This document shows positions 41,866 to 50,804 of a DNA stretch of 64,000 nucleotides, in pieces. The notes under the pieces are model-generated. The model worked only from the letters and a program-made list of their open reading frames with translations. It was not told where the DNA came from and searched no databases. Within the stretch, counting starts at the first letter, position 1; each line of letters opens with the position of its first letter. This DNA is from CAYSJU01 sp964431495 (GTDB lineage Bacteria > Omnitrophota > Gorgyraeia > Tantalellales > Tantalellaceae): assembly GCA_964431495.1 (NCBI GenBank), contig CAYSJU010000008.1:1-64000 (forward strand), given 5' to 3'. Made by a program: the position numbers and the translations under genes.

Positions 41866-41901
41866 ATGAAAGTATTGAGTGCATGGCGAAAGATCTACTG
41901 A
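41866..41901 (+). CDS. Possible 11-residue leader peptide
   Basis: AACAGGAAGG lies well placed before ATG 41866, reading MKVLSAWRKIY and stop. It would be the first open frame on the 230-nt leader of the 1637-residue gene. It could be a regulatory uORF or chance. The rest of the leader (41902-42067) is AT-rich with an AACGGATTTCGCGGAT simple repeat and nothing else I can name. Confidence 0.25.
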   Translation: MKVLSAWRKIY

Positions 41902-42067
41902 CGATAGTCAATATCTTACCATTTCTACCTCTAATACTCGTCCAACTCCTTATTTTAAACTTTTCAATAGAAAAACTTTGTCCGCTTTTTTTTAACGGAT
42001 TTCGCGGATATGAAATTACAAACTGTAAATTCACAAAATATCTATATCCGATCAAGGGGGAATAGCA

Positions 42068-45000
42068 ATGAAAAATCTAAAGAAGGTCTTATCGGTTGTT
42101 ATAGCTTTATTGTTCCTAATGAACAACCTTTCTATGGCGGATGTGTTAAACACGGGCACACTTGCTCCTGAATCACGTCTTTCGCCGTTAGAAACGCATG
42201 AACTGCTGGACTTTATGAAACTGACAGCGGATATCGTGGCCACTGTTTCGACAGCGGAGAATAAGGATCTTACAAAGGTGGAAAGGGACACGGTCCATGA
42301 GATAGATAAAATTGAGGAAGGAAGCAGTGCGAGGAAGGGGGATGTTCTTACATTTGAATTCCGCAATAAACTGGTTTTTAATGATGAAAGGATTGTTGTC
42401 ATACCATGCTATATCAGTGGCGTAAATCTCGGGAATAAAACGCCTGCTGAAAGACATTACTGGTGTTGCGCCAGAAAAACTGAAGAGGGCGACTATGAGT
42501 TTGAATTTTTCACCGAAGAGGATATAAAAGACCAAGTACGCTCTAAAGGTATAACTAACGCACAGCATTCAGATATATCGGGAGCCATAGAAACTATAAC
42601 CAAAAAGACAAGGGGAGAACAGCAAAAAGGCGCTATCGATAGATTTGTGGACCAGCAGAACAACACTGACAGGATGATCAGTGAAACTATTGCGAATGGA
42701 GAAGAGATAAGGCTGGATCCGGATGACGTATGGGTCCAGCATTGCGGGAACCTTCTGGCCGCTCTGGGCAACAAAACCCTGTATAAACAATTCAAGCAGC
42801 TTGTGGATATAGGCCAGGTCATGTTCATCCCGGGGCTGAAAAAACCGCATGCGGGTGGCATAGGGATATACATGCCCACGAAAATATCCTATACCCAGAC
42901 GGTCGTTATCCATGAGACTTTTGCCAAGTGCGGTTTTACTGATAGCGAATGTGAAGACATGGAAGTTATCTTTTATAAACTGATTCAAGCCCGAAGGGTC
43001 AATGAGAACGCCACTTTATCTGATGTCAAAGACCTGAGCGAAACAGAGATCAGGATCGTAAAAAAAGCCAGGCAAGCCAGTTTTGAAAACCGCTGGAACG
43101 ACCCGATCAATATCGACTATTACAAGCTTGCAGAAGCAGTTGCCGATGAAGAAGAAATGGCTGAGATGGCGCTGATAGAGCGCATGAAGGGCAGCGGAAA
43201 AAAATGGTATCTCGGCATTGATTCAAGCACCCAGTCAGTCACCTTTACCATTATTGATATTGAGACAGGGGAAGTCATTTACAAGCATAAGGAAGAGTTT
43301 GACGACGCTTACTATGTTGATAAATACGGTGCTGAAAAAGGCGTGCTGCCGCATCCGCACGCTCCGGAACTTTATCACACAGACCCGATAATGCTGGCAG
43401 AGGCCCTTGATAGGGGCATGGAGCAGATGAGCAGGGATTTTAAAGGTCGTGAGTGGGACCTTTATAACGTCCGGGCTATATCAGGCGCGGGCCAGCAGCA
43501 TGGCACCGTCTTCTACAACAAGTTCGCGCAGAAAGCGCTGGAACAGCTTGATCCTTATAAGCCGTTAGCCCAGCAGCTTATTGACGCAAGAATACTTGCC
43601 AGAGACACATCAGCCATCTGGCAGGACGGCACGACCGAGGATGAGACAAAGGAAATGGAGGAACTTGCAAAGGGGTTATACGGTGACAAGGATGAAGCTA
43701 TCGGAGCGTATGGCGATACTAAGACTAGAAGAGAAGTTCCCTCCGAAGGGCCAAGAGTATTGCGTAAATTAACAGGTTCAGCAGGCACTCTTCGTTTTGG
43801 CCTGGCGCAGATAATGGCGTTCTTCAAGCGCCACAAGAGAGCATATGATACTGCAGATACTATACTGAATATTGCTGCCTATAACGGTTCTCTTCTCGCC
43901 GGAATGGCGCGTTTTCCCTGGGATGTGGGAGATGCTGCCGGTTCCAATGCCATGAATATCAAGACAAGAAAATGGATGAAGAGGTTTATAGATAAGCTGG
44001 CGCCGGGGTTGAGCGCAAAACTTCCGGATATCCTACCATCAAACAGTGTAGTCAGTACTATATCTTCTTACTGGACTGAAAGATACGGATTCAATCCAAA
44101 AACAAAGATAGTGAACTGGACAGGGGATAATCCTTCGGCAATGGCAGGCCAGGGTATCATAAAGAAGGGACAGATAGCGGTAAGTCTTGGAACTTCCTAT
44201 ACTATGTACACCTTCCTTAATAAGAAGGACCTGGACAGGACGCTGCTGAGCAAGTACGGACATGTTTTTGGTGAGCCTACGGGCAGGTACATGAAGCTTA
44301 TATGCTTTCAGAACGGAGCGCTCACGCTGGAAGAGATAAGGGACAAACATATCTTGGACTCAGAAGCTGTCGCAAAACTTGAAGAACTGGGCAATAATGA
44401 TCCCACAGAAGAAGATATTGACGCGATGAAATGGCATATCTTTACAGGGGAGATCGAAAAGACAAAGGCCGGAAATGACGGTGCAATGATGATAGCCCAG
44501 CACAAGACAGAAGATACACCGAGGATACCTTTGCCGGACAGGGCATACACACGCAACCTGGATGAAAGCAACCGCGCCCAGGTATTTCGTGCTGCTGTGG
44601 AAGGACAGTTCTATTTGATGAAATGGGTAGCTGACCAGGTCGGACTTGAAGTAAGTGACATCAATTTGACCGGAGGTGTTTCCGTTAATCCGGCCATCCG
44701 TCAGATCCTGGCTGACATCTTTGATGCCACGGTAAATGTGCTGAAGGACAGTGACTCGGTCTCTCTGGGAAGCGCTATAAGGGCGGCAAAGGCTGACCAT
44801 GACGCTGATCCGGACAAGCCGGATCTAAAATGGAAGGATGCGATCAAGGGTTTGACGGATACTGATAAGGACAAAGCAGTCACACCTGACGCGAAGAATG
44901 TTGCCGTATATAGAGGGAACTTCTCTGATTTTGTGAGTCTGCTCGAAACCGCATTGGGCGAATCCGAGACCGCCCCGGCATCAACTGAATATATCGGGGA

Positions 45001-46981
45001 CCAGGGGATCACTGATTATATAAAGAACGTGCTGGATGTTCCTGCTGAGGAGTCAATGGAGATGATCGAGGATATGCATAGTGAAATGGATAAGGGCCTT
45101 GCCGGCGAGAAAAGCTCGCTCCAGATGATACCAACTCATTCAGAGCCGGCAGTCGGTGACGAAAGAGGAGTGGTTGTCACTCTTGACTTTGGCGGGTCCA
45201 ATTTCAGGGTTTATCTTGAGGAAGTGCGCAACGGTGAAATTATCCAGAAGGAGGATGAACCGTATCAACTAAAAACAGAGCACATGGAGGCAGAGAGTCC
45301 GGAAGTGCTCTTTGATTTCCTCGCCCAGTGTATCAGTGACTTCGTGGACAAATATAAAATAGATAAGGAAAAAGAGATACCCATCTCTTTCATCTTCTCT
45401 TTCCCTGCGGACCAGAAAAGCATCAACTGCGGGATATTCAAGTTCTGGACAAAGGGATTCAAGGTAAAGGGTATGAAGGATAAGGATGTTGTTAAACTGC
45501 TTAACGATGCCCTGGCCAGGGCAGGATTACTTACCACGAATGTCGAGGCCCTGGCAAATGACACAGTAGCCGCGTTCCAGGCAGGACGGTACAGGCATAA
45601 GGATTGTGATGCCGGAATAATCATCGCTACCGGCACGAACGGGGCAATAGTGCTGAAGATCAAAGATATCCCGAAATATAAGGGCCCGGGAACCGCGTCC
45701 GGAGAGATGGTCGTTAACATGGAATGGGGCGGTTATAAAGTAAAACGCAGGACTCCGTATGACCTTCAGGTGGATGAAGCATCTGCTGATCCTGGAAAAT
45801 ATACCTTTGAAAAAGCGATCTCCGGCAAGTATCTTAATGAGCAGGCCAAAGCGATCTTCAGGGATCTGATCAGCCGAAAGGTTCTGTTTGGAGGGCAAAT
45901 GTACGAAGCGTTCAGAGAGGGAGCAGTTGAAGAGGAAGGAAAACGCTTTGAGACGATCATGATGGACAACATAATTGCGGACACCTCTTACTACAACACC
46001 GGTGTTGCTGAGGTCCTGAAAGGACTGGGCATTGATTCAGGCCGGAAGGAGACGAGGGACTGGCGGGACAGGAGACTTATAAAGGAAATATGTGATCTTC
46101 TGATAACGCGCTCTGCCCGCTTATGCGCAACCGGAATAGCAGCTATAGTCACATACAGGGATCCTAATCTGGAAAGGACACATACTGTATCTATTGATGG
46201 TTCATTATACCAGAAATGCCCTGGATACGGGGACAAGTTAAGGGCGGCCCTTGAGGAGATGTTCGGGAAAAAGGCTTCAAACATCAAGATCTTTACAGAG
46301 AAGAACATGACCGGTAAAGGAGCAGCTGTAATAAGCCTGGTTGCCAAGCGCGTTCCGGATGCAACCACAATGGACGCCTCAGCGGGTGAAGTCGTTGAAC
46401 AGATGAAACAAGCCAACCCAGTTATTTTTGTGCCGCAGCATTTTATCACAAAATACAGGTGCGGACAGCTCGCGAAAGAGTTCCCGGGAGCGACATTTGT
46501 CACGTTTGACCAGAACGCGAATCTTGATAAGCTGCCGGATCTTTTAGGCCGTTATCCTGACCGGAAAAAGGTGGTTGTCGGCATGGGACTTGATTTCGGC
46601 GAGATCAAAGACATGATCGACAAAAGGCCCGATGACTTCGGGGGAGTTGTGCCGCTTAACTTCAGCGACGAAGGGGTATCCGGGTTACAGAGGGACGAGA
46701 GAAAGTCCTTGCAGAGAAGCGTGATAAGCATAGCTCTTTTAGCCGGAACGCTTCCCGATGAAGGCTACGAGGAAACATACAGCTACAGGACCCTCAGGAC
46801 ACTGTTAGATATAGTCCTGCCGGATGGGGCTGACATTGATACCTATATGAACAATCTTCTCAGCGCTGATATGGACACAGGGGAAAGGTTCAGCTATTTG
46901 ATCAATACCATGTTAAGGCCGATTGTGCCGTATGACCACAAGCAGCTGGAATACATCGTAAATTTCCTTGTTTCGGCGTAA
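42068..46981 (+). CDS. 1637-residue exported-type protein: xylulokinase-hexokinase fusion
   Basis: Residues 1-24 look like a signal peptide, followed by TLAPESRLSPLETHE and an unknown region to 375 with VVIHETFAKCG (279-289). Residues 380-910 are an FGGY sugar kinase of the eukaryotic xylulokinase type: LGIDSSTQSV (Asp385), SGAGQQHGTVFY, ISSYWTERYGFNPKTKIVNW, TGDNPSAMAG (catalytic Asp687), VSLGTSYTMY. Residues 985-1428 are a eukaryote-type hexokinase: TLDFGGSNFRVYL, IFSFPADQKSINCG, FWTKGFKVKG, ALANDTVAAF (catalytic Asp1165), ATGTNGAIV, VVNMEWGGY. A C-terminal alpha/beta region (1448-1637) is unassigned. AAGGGGG precedes the start and a strong terminator follows. Confidence 0.88.
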   Translation: MKNLKKVLSVVIALLFLMNNLSMADVLNTGTLAPESRLSPLETHELLDFMKLTADIVATVSTAENKDLTKVERDTVHEIDKIEEGSSARKGDVLTFEFRNKLVFNDERIVVIPCYISGVNLGNKTPAERHYWCCARKTEEGDYEFEFFTEEDIKDQVRSKGITNAQHSDISGAIETITKKTRGEQQKGAIDRFVDQQNNTDRMISETIANGEEIRLDPDDVWVQHCGNLLAALGNKTLYKQFKQLVDIGQVMFIPGLKKPHAGGIGIYMPTKISYTQTVVIHETFAKCGFTDSECEDMEVIFYKLIQARRVNENATLSDVKDLSETEIRIVKKARQASFENRWNDPINIDYYKLAEAVADEEEMAEMALIERMKGSGKKWYLGIDSSTQSVTFTIIDIETGEVIYKHKEEFDDAYYVDKYGAEKGVLPHPHAPELYHTDPIMLAEALDRGMEQMSRDFKGREWDLYNVRAISGAGQQHGTVFYNKFAQKALEQLDPYKPLAQQLIDARILARDTSAIWQDGTTEDETKEMEELAKGLYGDKDEAIGAYGDTKTRREVPSEGPRVLRKLTGSAGTLRFGLAQIMAFFKRHKRAYDTADTILNIAAYNGSLLAGMARFPWDVGDAAGSNAMNIKTRKWMKRFIDKLAPGLSAKLPDILPSNSVVSTISSYWTERYGFNPKTKIVNWTGDNPSAMAGQGIIKKGQIAVSLGTSYTMYTFLNKKDLDRTLLSKYGHVFGEPTGRYMKLICFQNGALTLEEIRDKHILDSEAVAKLEELGNNDPTEEDIDAMKWHIFTGEIEKTKAGNDGAMMIAQHKTEDTPRIPLPDRAYTRNLDESNRAQVFRAAVEGQFYLMKWVADQVGLEVSDINLTGGVSVNPAIRQILADIFDATVNVLKDSDSVSLGSAIRAAKADHDADPDKPDLKWKDAIKGLTDTDKDKAVTPDAKNVAVYRGNFSDFVSLLETALGESETAPASTEYIGDQGITDYIKNVLDVPAEESMEMIEDMHSEMDKGLAGEKSSLQMIPTHSEPAVGDERGVVVTLDFGGSNFRVYLEEVRNGEIIQKEDEPYQLKTEHMEAESPEVLFDFLAQCISDFVDKYKIDKEKEIPISFIFSFPADQKSINCGIFKFWTKGFKVKGMKDKDVVKLLNDALARAGLLTTNVEALANDTVAAFQAGRYRHKDCDAGIIIATGTNGAIVLKIKDIPKYKGPGTASGEMVVNMEWGGYKVKRRTPYDLQVDEASADPGKYTFEKAISGKYLNEQAKAIFRDLISRKVLFGGQMYEAFREGAVEEEGKRFETIMMDNIIADTSYYNTGVAEVLKGLGIDSGRKETRDWRDRRLIKEICDLLITRSARLCATGIAAIVTYRDPNLERTHTVSIDGSLYQKCPGYGDKLRAALEEMFGKKASNIKIFTEKNMTGKGAAVISLVAKRVPDATTMDASAGEVVEQMKQANPVIFVPQHFITKYRCGQLAKEFPGATFVTFDQNANLDKLPDLLGRYPDRKKVVVGMGLDFGEIKDMIDKRPDDFGGVVPLNFSDEGVSGLQRDERKSLQRSVISIALLAGTLPDEGYEETYSYRTLRTLLDIVLPDGADIDTYMNNLLSADMDTGERFSYLINTMLRPIVPYDHKQLEYIVNFLVSA

Positions 46982-47022
46982 TTACATTATACAAGGGGCA
47001 AAAACAGCCTTTTCACCTGACC

Positions 47023-47052
47023 AGGGGCCGGATTTATCCGGCCCCTTTGTTT
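47023..47052 (+). terminator. Intrinsic terminator after the 1637-residue gene
   Basis: AGGGGCCGGA-TTTA-TCCGGCCCCT is a perfect 10-bp stem (47023-47046), followed by the T-rich run TTGTTTTT. It ends the transcript of the fusion protein and isolates the prepilin gene. Confidence 0.92.
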
Positions 47053-47167
47053 TTGAGTTGAGTTAACTCGAATGCACGCGAATATTTGCCTCCTGCCGAG
47101 ATATCAAGTATATTTAGATTTATAGATACTTCAAAATGCTAAACATCTAAAAACATAAGCGAAAATA

Positions 47168-47497
47168 GTGAAAAAACAGGGATTTACACTTGTTGAAATA
47201 CTAATAGTAGTTGCGATCGTAGGGCTTTTATCAGGACTGGCCATCCCGCATTTTCTTAACGCCAGAAAAACTGCCCAACGGAATCTGTGCCTTTCACATC
47301 TCAAGCACATAGATGACGCAAAGGCCATGTGGGCTGTAACAGAAGGCGGGCTCTCAAGTGATGAGCCAACCTGGAGTGACCTGGTGCCGGATTATCTGAG
47401 AAAAATACCGGTCTGTCCAGAAGGCGGAACTTATACAATAGGGATTGTTGACGCGAACGCCACTTGCAGCATTGCTGATCATAAGCTGTCGGAATAA
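47168..47497 (+). CDS. Type IV prepilin / pseudopilin-like protein
   Basis: This 109-residue protein starts (GTG) with the class III signal MKKQGFTLVEILIVVAIVGL, cleaved before Phe6, with Glu at mature position 5 as in pilins and GspG-type pseudopilins. A short globular part follows, with RKTAQRNLCLSHLKHIDDAK and two late Cys (PVCPEGGTY and NATCS). It stands alone, without assembly genes in the window. The N-terminal class is certain; its role is not. Confidence 0.85.
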   Translation: MKKQGFTLVEILIVVAIVGLLSGLAIPHFLNARKTAQRNLCLSHLKHIDDAKAMWAVTEGGLSSDEPTWSDLVPDYLRKIPVCPEGGTYTIGIVDANATCSIADHKLSE

Positions 47498-47546
47498 GCA
47501 TTAGAAGCGCGGACTTACTTTAGAAACTGTCCTTATCCCCTTAATT

Positions 47547-47678
47547 TTACAAGGAGTTCCTCAATTTTTCCTGAGGAAGCTTTACCGCTGGAGCAAAATT
47601 TCCGTCCCCGGTAAGAACAATAGCTTAAAAGTTCTCCTTGAAAAATTGAGGAAACTCCACCGATTTTACCCCTTGTAA
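47547..47678 (+). repeat. Long imperfect inverted-repeat element
   Basis: The arms are GGAGTTCCTCAATTTTT (47553-47569) and AAAAATTGAGGAAACTCC (47641-47658), complementary with one bulge. The outer arms are TTACAAGG/CCTTGTAA (47547-47554 and 47671-47678). An inner stem TTACCG/CGGTAA sits inside. It lies in the 244-bp gap before the aminotransferase gene and could be a structured RNA, a small mobile palindrome or an overlapping terminator. Confidence 0.7.
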
Positions 47679-47741
47679 TATTGATTATAGTATGTTATTT
47701 TATGTTTACCCTAAGTTTTATACAGGAGGGGGTTCTGAGGC

Positions 47742-48911
47742 ATGGAGTTTTCAGAAAGAATAAAAAGAGTGCAGCCTTCCGCGACCCTTGGCATAACTTC
47801 AAAGGCAAAGGCCATGCTCAAGGATGGCAGGGACGTGGTCGTGCTTGCTGCTGGTGAGCCTGATTTTGATACGCCCAAAGTTATTAAAGAAGCTGCCGTA
47901 AAGGCCATGAGGGACGGACTCACTAAATACACGCCAGTAGGGGGAACTGTGTCGCTCAAGGATGCCATTTGTCGTAAATTTAGCGATGAAAACAACTTAA
48001 GTTACAATTCCGACGAGGTTATGGCCTCTGACGGTGCCAAGCATTCACTATATAATATATTTCAGGTCATATGCAACCCCGGGGACGAGGTCCTGATGAT
48101 CCATCCTTACTGGGTGAGTTATCCTGAGATGGTTAGGCTGGCAGGAGGGGAACCCCGGTTCCTTGCGCCATCCATTGAGCAAGGTTTTAAGGTCGTGGCA
48201 GAGGATATACAGGCGGCTTTAACGAACAGGACCAGGGCCCTTATAATCAACAGCCCTTCGAATCCGGCGGGCGTGGTCTATGAGAAGGAAGAACTGACTG
48301 AAATAGCCGAAGTATGTATTGAGAACGGGATCATTATCATCAGCGATGAGATCTACGAGAAGATCATCTATGACGGGAGAGAACATGTTTCGATCGCGTC
48401 TCTCTCTGATAAAGCACACGCGGCCGCTATCGTGGTCAACGGTGTTTCAAAGACTTTCGCCATGACGGGGTGGAGAATAGGATACATGGCAGGTAACAGG
48501 GATGTTATAAAACAAGCCACGACCCTGCAGAGCCATTCCACGTCCAATCCGTCTTCTATAAGTCAGGCAGCCGCTGAATGCGCGCTTTCAGCCGGAATAG
48601 ATGACATAGTGGAAAGCAACAGGCTCCAGTTCCAGGAGAGAAGGGATTTTTTAATGGAACTCTTGTCGGGTGAAGAAAAGATCACGCCATTTAAGCCGGC
48701 AGGCGCTTTTTATCTTTTCTGCGATATTTCTCGGTGCGGAATGGATTCAGTGACTTTTTCCCAGAAGCTTCTTGAGGAAAAGCAGGTGGCCGTTATTCCG
48801 GGAGCGCCTTTTGGAGAGGACCGGTACATCCGGATAAGTTTTGCCACGGGGATGGATGTGATAGAAAAAGGGATTGAGAGGATAAAAGAATGGATCAATA
48901 CAAGGCGGTGA
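47742..48911 (+). CDS. Aspartate aminotransferase-type PLP enzyme (class I)
   Basis: This 389-residue fold-type I aminotransferase has LAAGEPDFDTPKVIKEAA, PSNPAGVVY, DEIYEKIIYDG and the PLP-binding Lys in VNGVSKTFAMTGWRIGYMAG. The closest recognisable class is the bacterial aspartate/prephenate aminotransferase group, acting on aspartate and 2-oxoglutarate in the cytoplasm. AGGAGGGGG precedes it. leuC starts 1 bp after the stop, so it is part of a leuCD operon. The exact amino acid substrate is not decided by sequence. Confidence 0.93.
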   Translation: MEFSERIKRVQPSATLGITSKAKAMLKDGRDVVVLAAGEPDFDTPKVIKEAAVKAMRDGLTKYTPVGGTVSLKDAICRKFSDENNLSYNSDEVMASDGAKHSLYNIFQVICNPGDEVLMIHPYWVSYPEMVRLAGGEPRFLAPSIEQGFKVVAEDIQAALTNRTRALIINSPSNPAGVVYEKEELTEIAEVCIENGIIIISDEIYEKIIYDGREHVSIASLSDKAHAAAIVVNGVSKTFAMTGWRIGYMAGNRDVIKQATTLQSHSTSNPSSISQAAAECALSAGIDDIVESNRLQFQERRDFLMELLSGEEKITPFKPAGAFYLFCDISRCGMDSVTFSQKLLEEKQVAVIPGAPFGEDRYIRISFATGMDVIEKGIERIKEWINTRR

Positions 48912-48912
48912 C

Positions 48913-50178
48913 ATGAGACAGACGATCGCGGAAAAAATATTATCAGAACATTGCGGGAAAAGGGCAAGATCCGGAGATATTGTTATTGCCAAAGTGGATT
49001 TTTGCTTCGGGCAGGACGGGACGAGCGGGATGATAATAGACAGTTTTCGCAAAATGGGTGTGAAGGATGTTTTTAGCAGCAGGAGAGCCTGTATGGTGAT
49101 CGACCACTCGGCGCCGAGTCCCAACATAGGGGTATCCGCCATACATGCCAAGATGAGGGGTTTCGGCAAGGAATACGGAGTACCTGTTTTTGACATTGGC
49201 AGCGGTGTCTGCCATCAGGTGATCCCGGAACAGGGATTTGTGACCTGCGGGGATCTGGTCCTTGGCGCTGATTCGCACACCTGTACGTACGGGGCGCTCA
49301 ATACCCTTGCCACGGGTGTCGGATCGACCGACCTTGCCATAACGCTTGCCAGCGGAAAGAACTGGTTGAAAGTGCCGGAGACGATAAAAGTGATCATAGA
49401 CGGTGAACTGCCGAAAGGCGTCTTTTCCAAGGACGTGGTTCTTAATATCGTAGGGGATATAGGCGCTGACGGCGCTACCTACGAGGCCATGGAATTTTAC
49501 GGGGAAGTTATTGACGATTTCAGCATGGATGCCCGTTTTACCGTTTCCAACATGGTCGTTGAGATGGGGGCTAAATGCGGTATCATGCGCGCTGACAGGA
49601 AGACATTAGCATGGCTGAAGAAACACTCTTCGAGAGAGCCTAAACCTGTCGAACCGGATAATGACGCGAGGTATGCGGAGATCCGCGAGTATGATATGTC
49701 TGAACTGGCGCCGCAGGTCGCGCGGCCCCACACCGTTGACAATGTGTGCGATATCGAAGAGGTCGAAGGAACGCCAATCAACGAGGTATATATCGGCACA
49801 TGCACCAATGGAAGGATGGAAGACCTGAAAATAGCCGCGAGTATATTAAAAGGGAAGAAAACGGCTCCTGGGATAAAACTTATTATAACGCCCGCGTCAC
49901 GCGACATATACCTGCATGCCATGAAAAAGGGTTTGATCGGAACATTCCTGGAAGCGGGCGCTGTGGTGAACAATCCAGGATGCGGTCCATGTGTCGGGAC
50001 GCACCAGGGGGTTCTGGCTGACGGTGAGAGCGCGTTTTCCACGGCCAACAGAAATTTTAAGGGAAGGATGGGTAACCCTAACTCCAGTATTTATCTGGGA
50101 AGTCCTGCCTCGGCCGCGGCTACTGCGCTGGCCGGTGAAATAGCGGATCCCAGGGAGTTTAGTCGTAGACTGAAGTAA
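48913..50178 (+). CDS. leuC: 3-isopropylmalate dehydratase large subunit (LeuC2-type)
   Basis: The 421-residue aconitase-family subunit has GADSHTCTYGALNTLATGVG, IGTCTNGR and NPGCGPCVGTHQG, which supply the three Cys of the [4Fe-4S] cluster. It isomerises 2- to 3-isopropylmalate in leucine synthesis. The two-gene form with a separate small subunit is the LeuC2/homoaconitase-like branch, so homoaconitase or citramalate substrates are also possible. leuD follows 79 bp later. Confidence 0.93.
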   Translation: MRQTIAEKILSEHCGKRARSGDIVIAKVDFCFGQDGTSGMIIDSFRKMGVKDVFSSRRACMVIDHSAPSPNIGVSAIHAKMRGFGKEYGVPVFDIGSGVCHQVIPEQGFVTCGDLVLGADSHTCTYGALNTLATGVGSTDLAITLASGKNWLKVPETIKVIIDGELPKGVFSKDVVLNIVGDIGADGATYEAMEFYGEVIDDFSMDARFTVSNMVVEMGAKCGIMRADRKTLAWLKKHSSREPKPVEPDNDARYAEIREYDMSELAPQVARPHTVDNVCDIEEVEGTPINEVYIGTCTNGRMEDLKIAASILKGKKTAPGIKLIITPASRDIYLHAMKKGLIGTFLEAGAVVNNPGCGPCVGTHQGVLADGESAFSTANRNFKGRMGNPNSSIYLGSPASAAATALAGEIADPREFSRRLK

Positions 50179-50179
50179 C

Positions 50180-50240
50180 AGAGATCAGAGGTCAGAAATC
50201 AGAAGGCAGAAGGGATTTTCCATCCGACATCTGACTTCTG
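50180..50240 (+). repeat. Simple repeat (ATCAGAGGTCAGAAATCAGA type)
   Basis: Units of (A)TCAGA(A)GG/TCAGAA run from 50183 and meet a complementary ATCTGACTTCTGAA at the end, so the spacer between leuC and leuD can fold back. It is another simple intergenic repeat of this window. Confidence 0.6.
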
Positions 50241-50257
50241 AAAACAAAGGAGAGAAG

Positions 50258-50761
50258 ATGCACAACTATGCGCACCGGTTGAAAATTGAGGACGACATCA
50301 ATACCGATTACGTCATTTCCGGGCGGTATAAGTTCAAGATACAGGATCCAAAGGAACTCGCGAAACACATTTTTGAGGACATGGAGCCAGCTTTTCATGA
50401 AAGGATCAAAAAAGGCGATTTTCTTGTAACGGGCGAGAATTTCGGGTGCGGGTCGTCCAGGGAACAGGCCCCGGTGGCCTTGAAGGCGAGCGGCTTGAAG
50501 GCGGTCATTGCCAGGAGCTACGCGCGGATATTTTACCGTAACGCGTTTAACGTGGGGCTCTGTCTGGTGGAATGCGAGACAAGGTTTATCGACGATATGG
50601 ACGAGATCGAACTGGACATGGAGCACAATATGGTAAAGAACCTGACCAAGGGGATAAACATAGATTTTAAACCCATCCCTAGGATAATGAGAGAGTTTCT
50701 GGAAAAGGGCGGAGTTGTGGAGTATTTCAAGGAGAAGAAAGGGTTTAGCGAGCTGGTCTAG
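50258..50761 (+). CDS. leuD: 3-isopropylmalate dehydratase small subunit (LeuD2-type)
   Basis: The 167-residue swivel domain has the IEDDINTDYVISGRYKF start, the substrate loop GENFGCGSSREQAPVALKAS, and YARIFYRNAFNVGLCLVE. It completes the LeuC active site. AAAGGAGAG precedes the ATG. The operon is aminotransferase-leuC-leuD. Confidence 0.94.
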   Translation: MHNYAHRLKIEDDINTDYVISGRYKFKIQDPKELAKHIFEDMEPAFHERIKKGDFLVTGENFGCGSSREQAPVALKASGLKAVIARSYARIFYRNAFNVGLCLVECETRFIDDMDEIELDMEHNMVKNLTKGINIDFKPIPRIMREFLEKGGVVEYFKEKKGFSELV

Positions 50762-50778
50762 CGCAATACGGGGAGGGC

Positions 50779-50804
50779 ATGACGCATGGCGCATGGCGCA
50801 TGGC
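50779..50804 (+). repeat. Family E tandem repeat, copy 3, overlapping the lipB start
   Basis: ATGACGCATGGCGCATGGCG and CATGGC carry several ATG codons. The lipB start (50786) is one of them, so residues MAHGAW of LipB come from the repeat. Confidence 0.8.

Noticed and set aside
41883..42065. 60-residue hydrophobic open frame before the fusion kinase
   Set aside because: It lies in an AT-rich leader with simple repeats, its composition (Leu, Phe, Ile) fits AT-rich noise, and its start is poor.
48913..50761. Aconitase instead of LeuCD
   Set aside because: Large and small subunits are separate and short, with the LeuC2/LeuD2 signatures; aconitases are single chains of about 750-900 residues.
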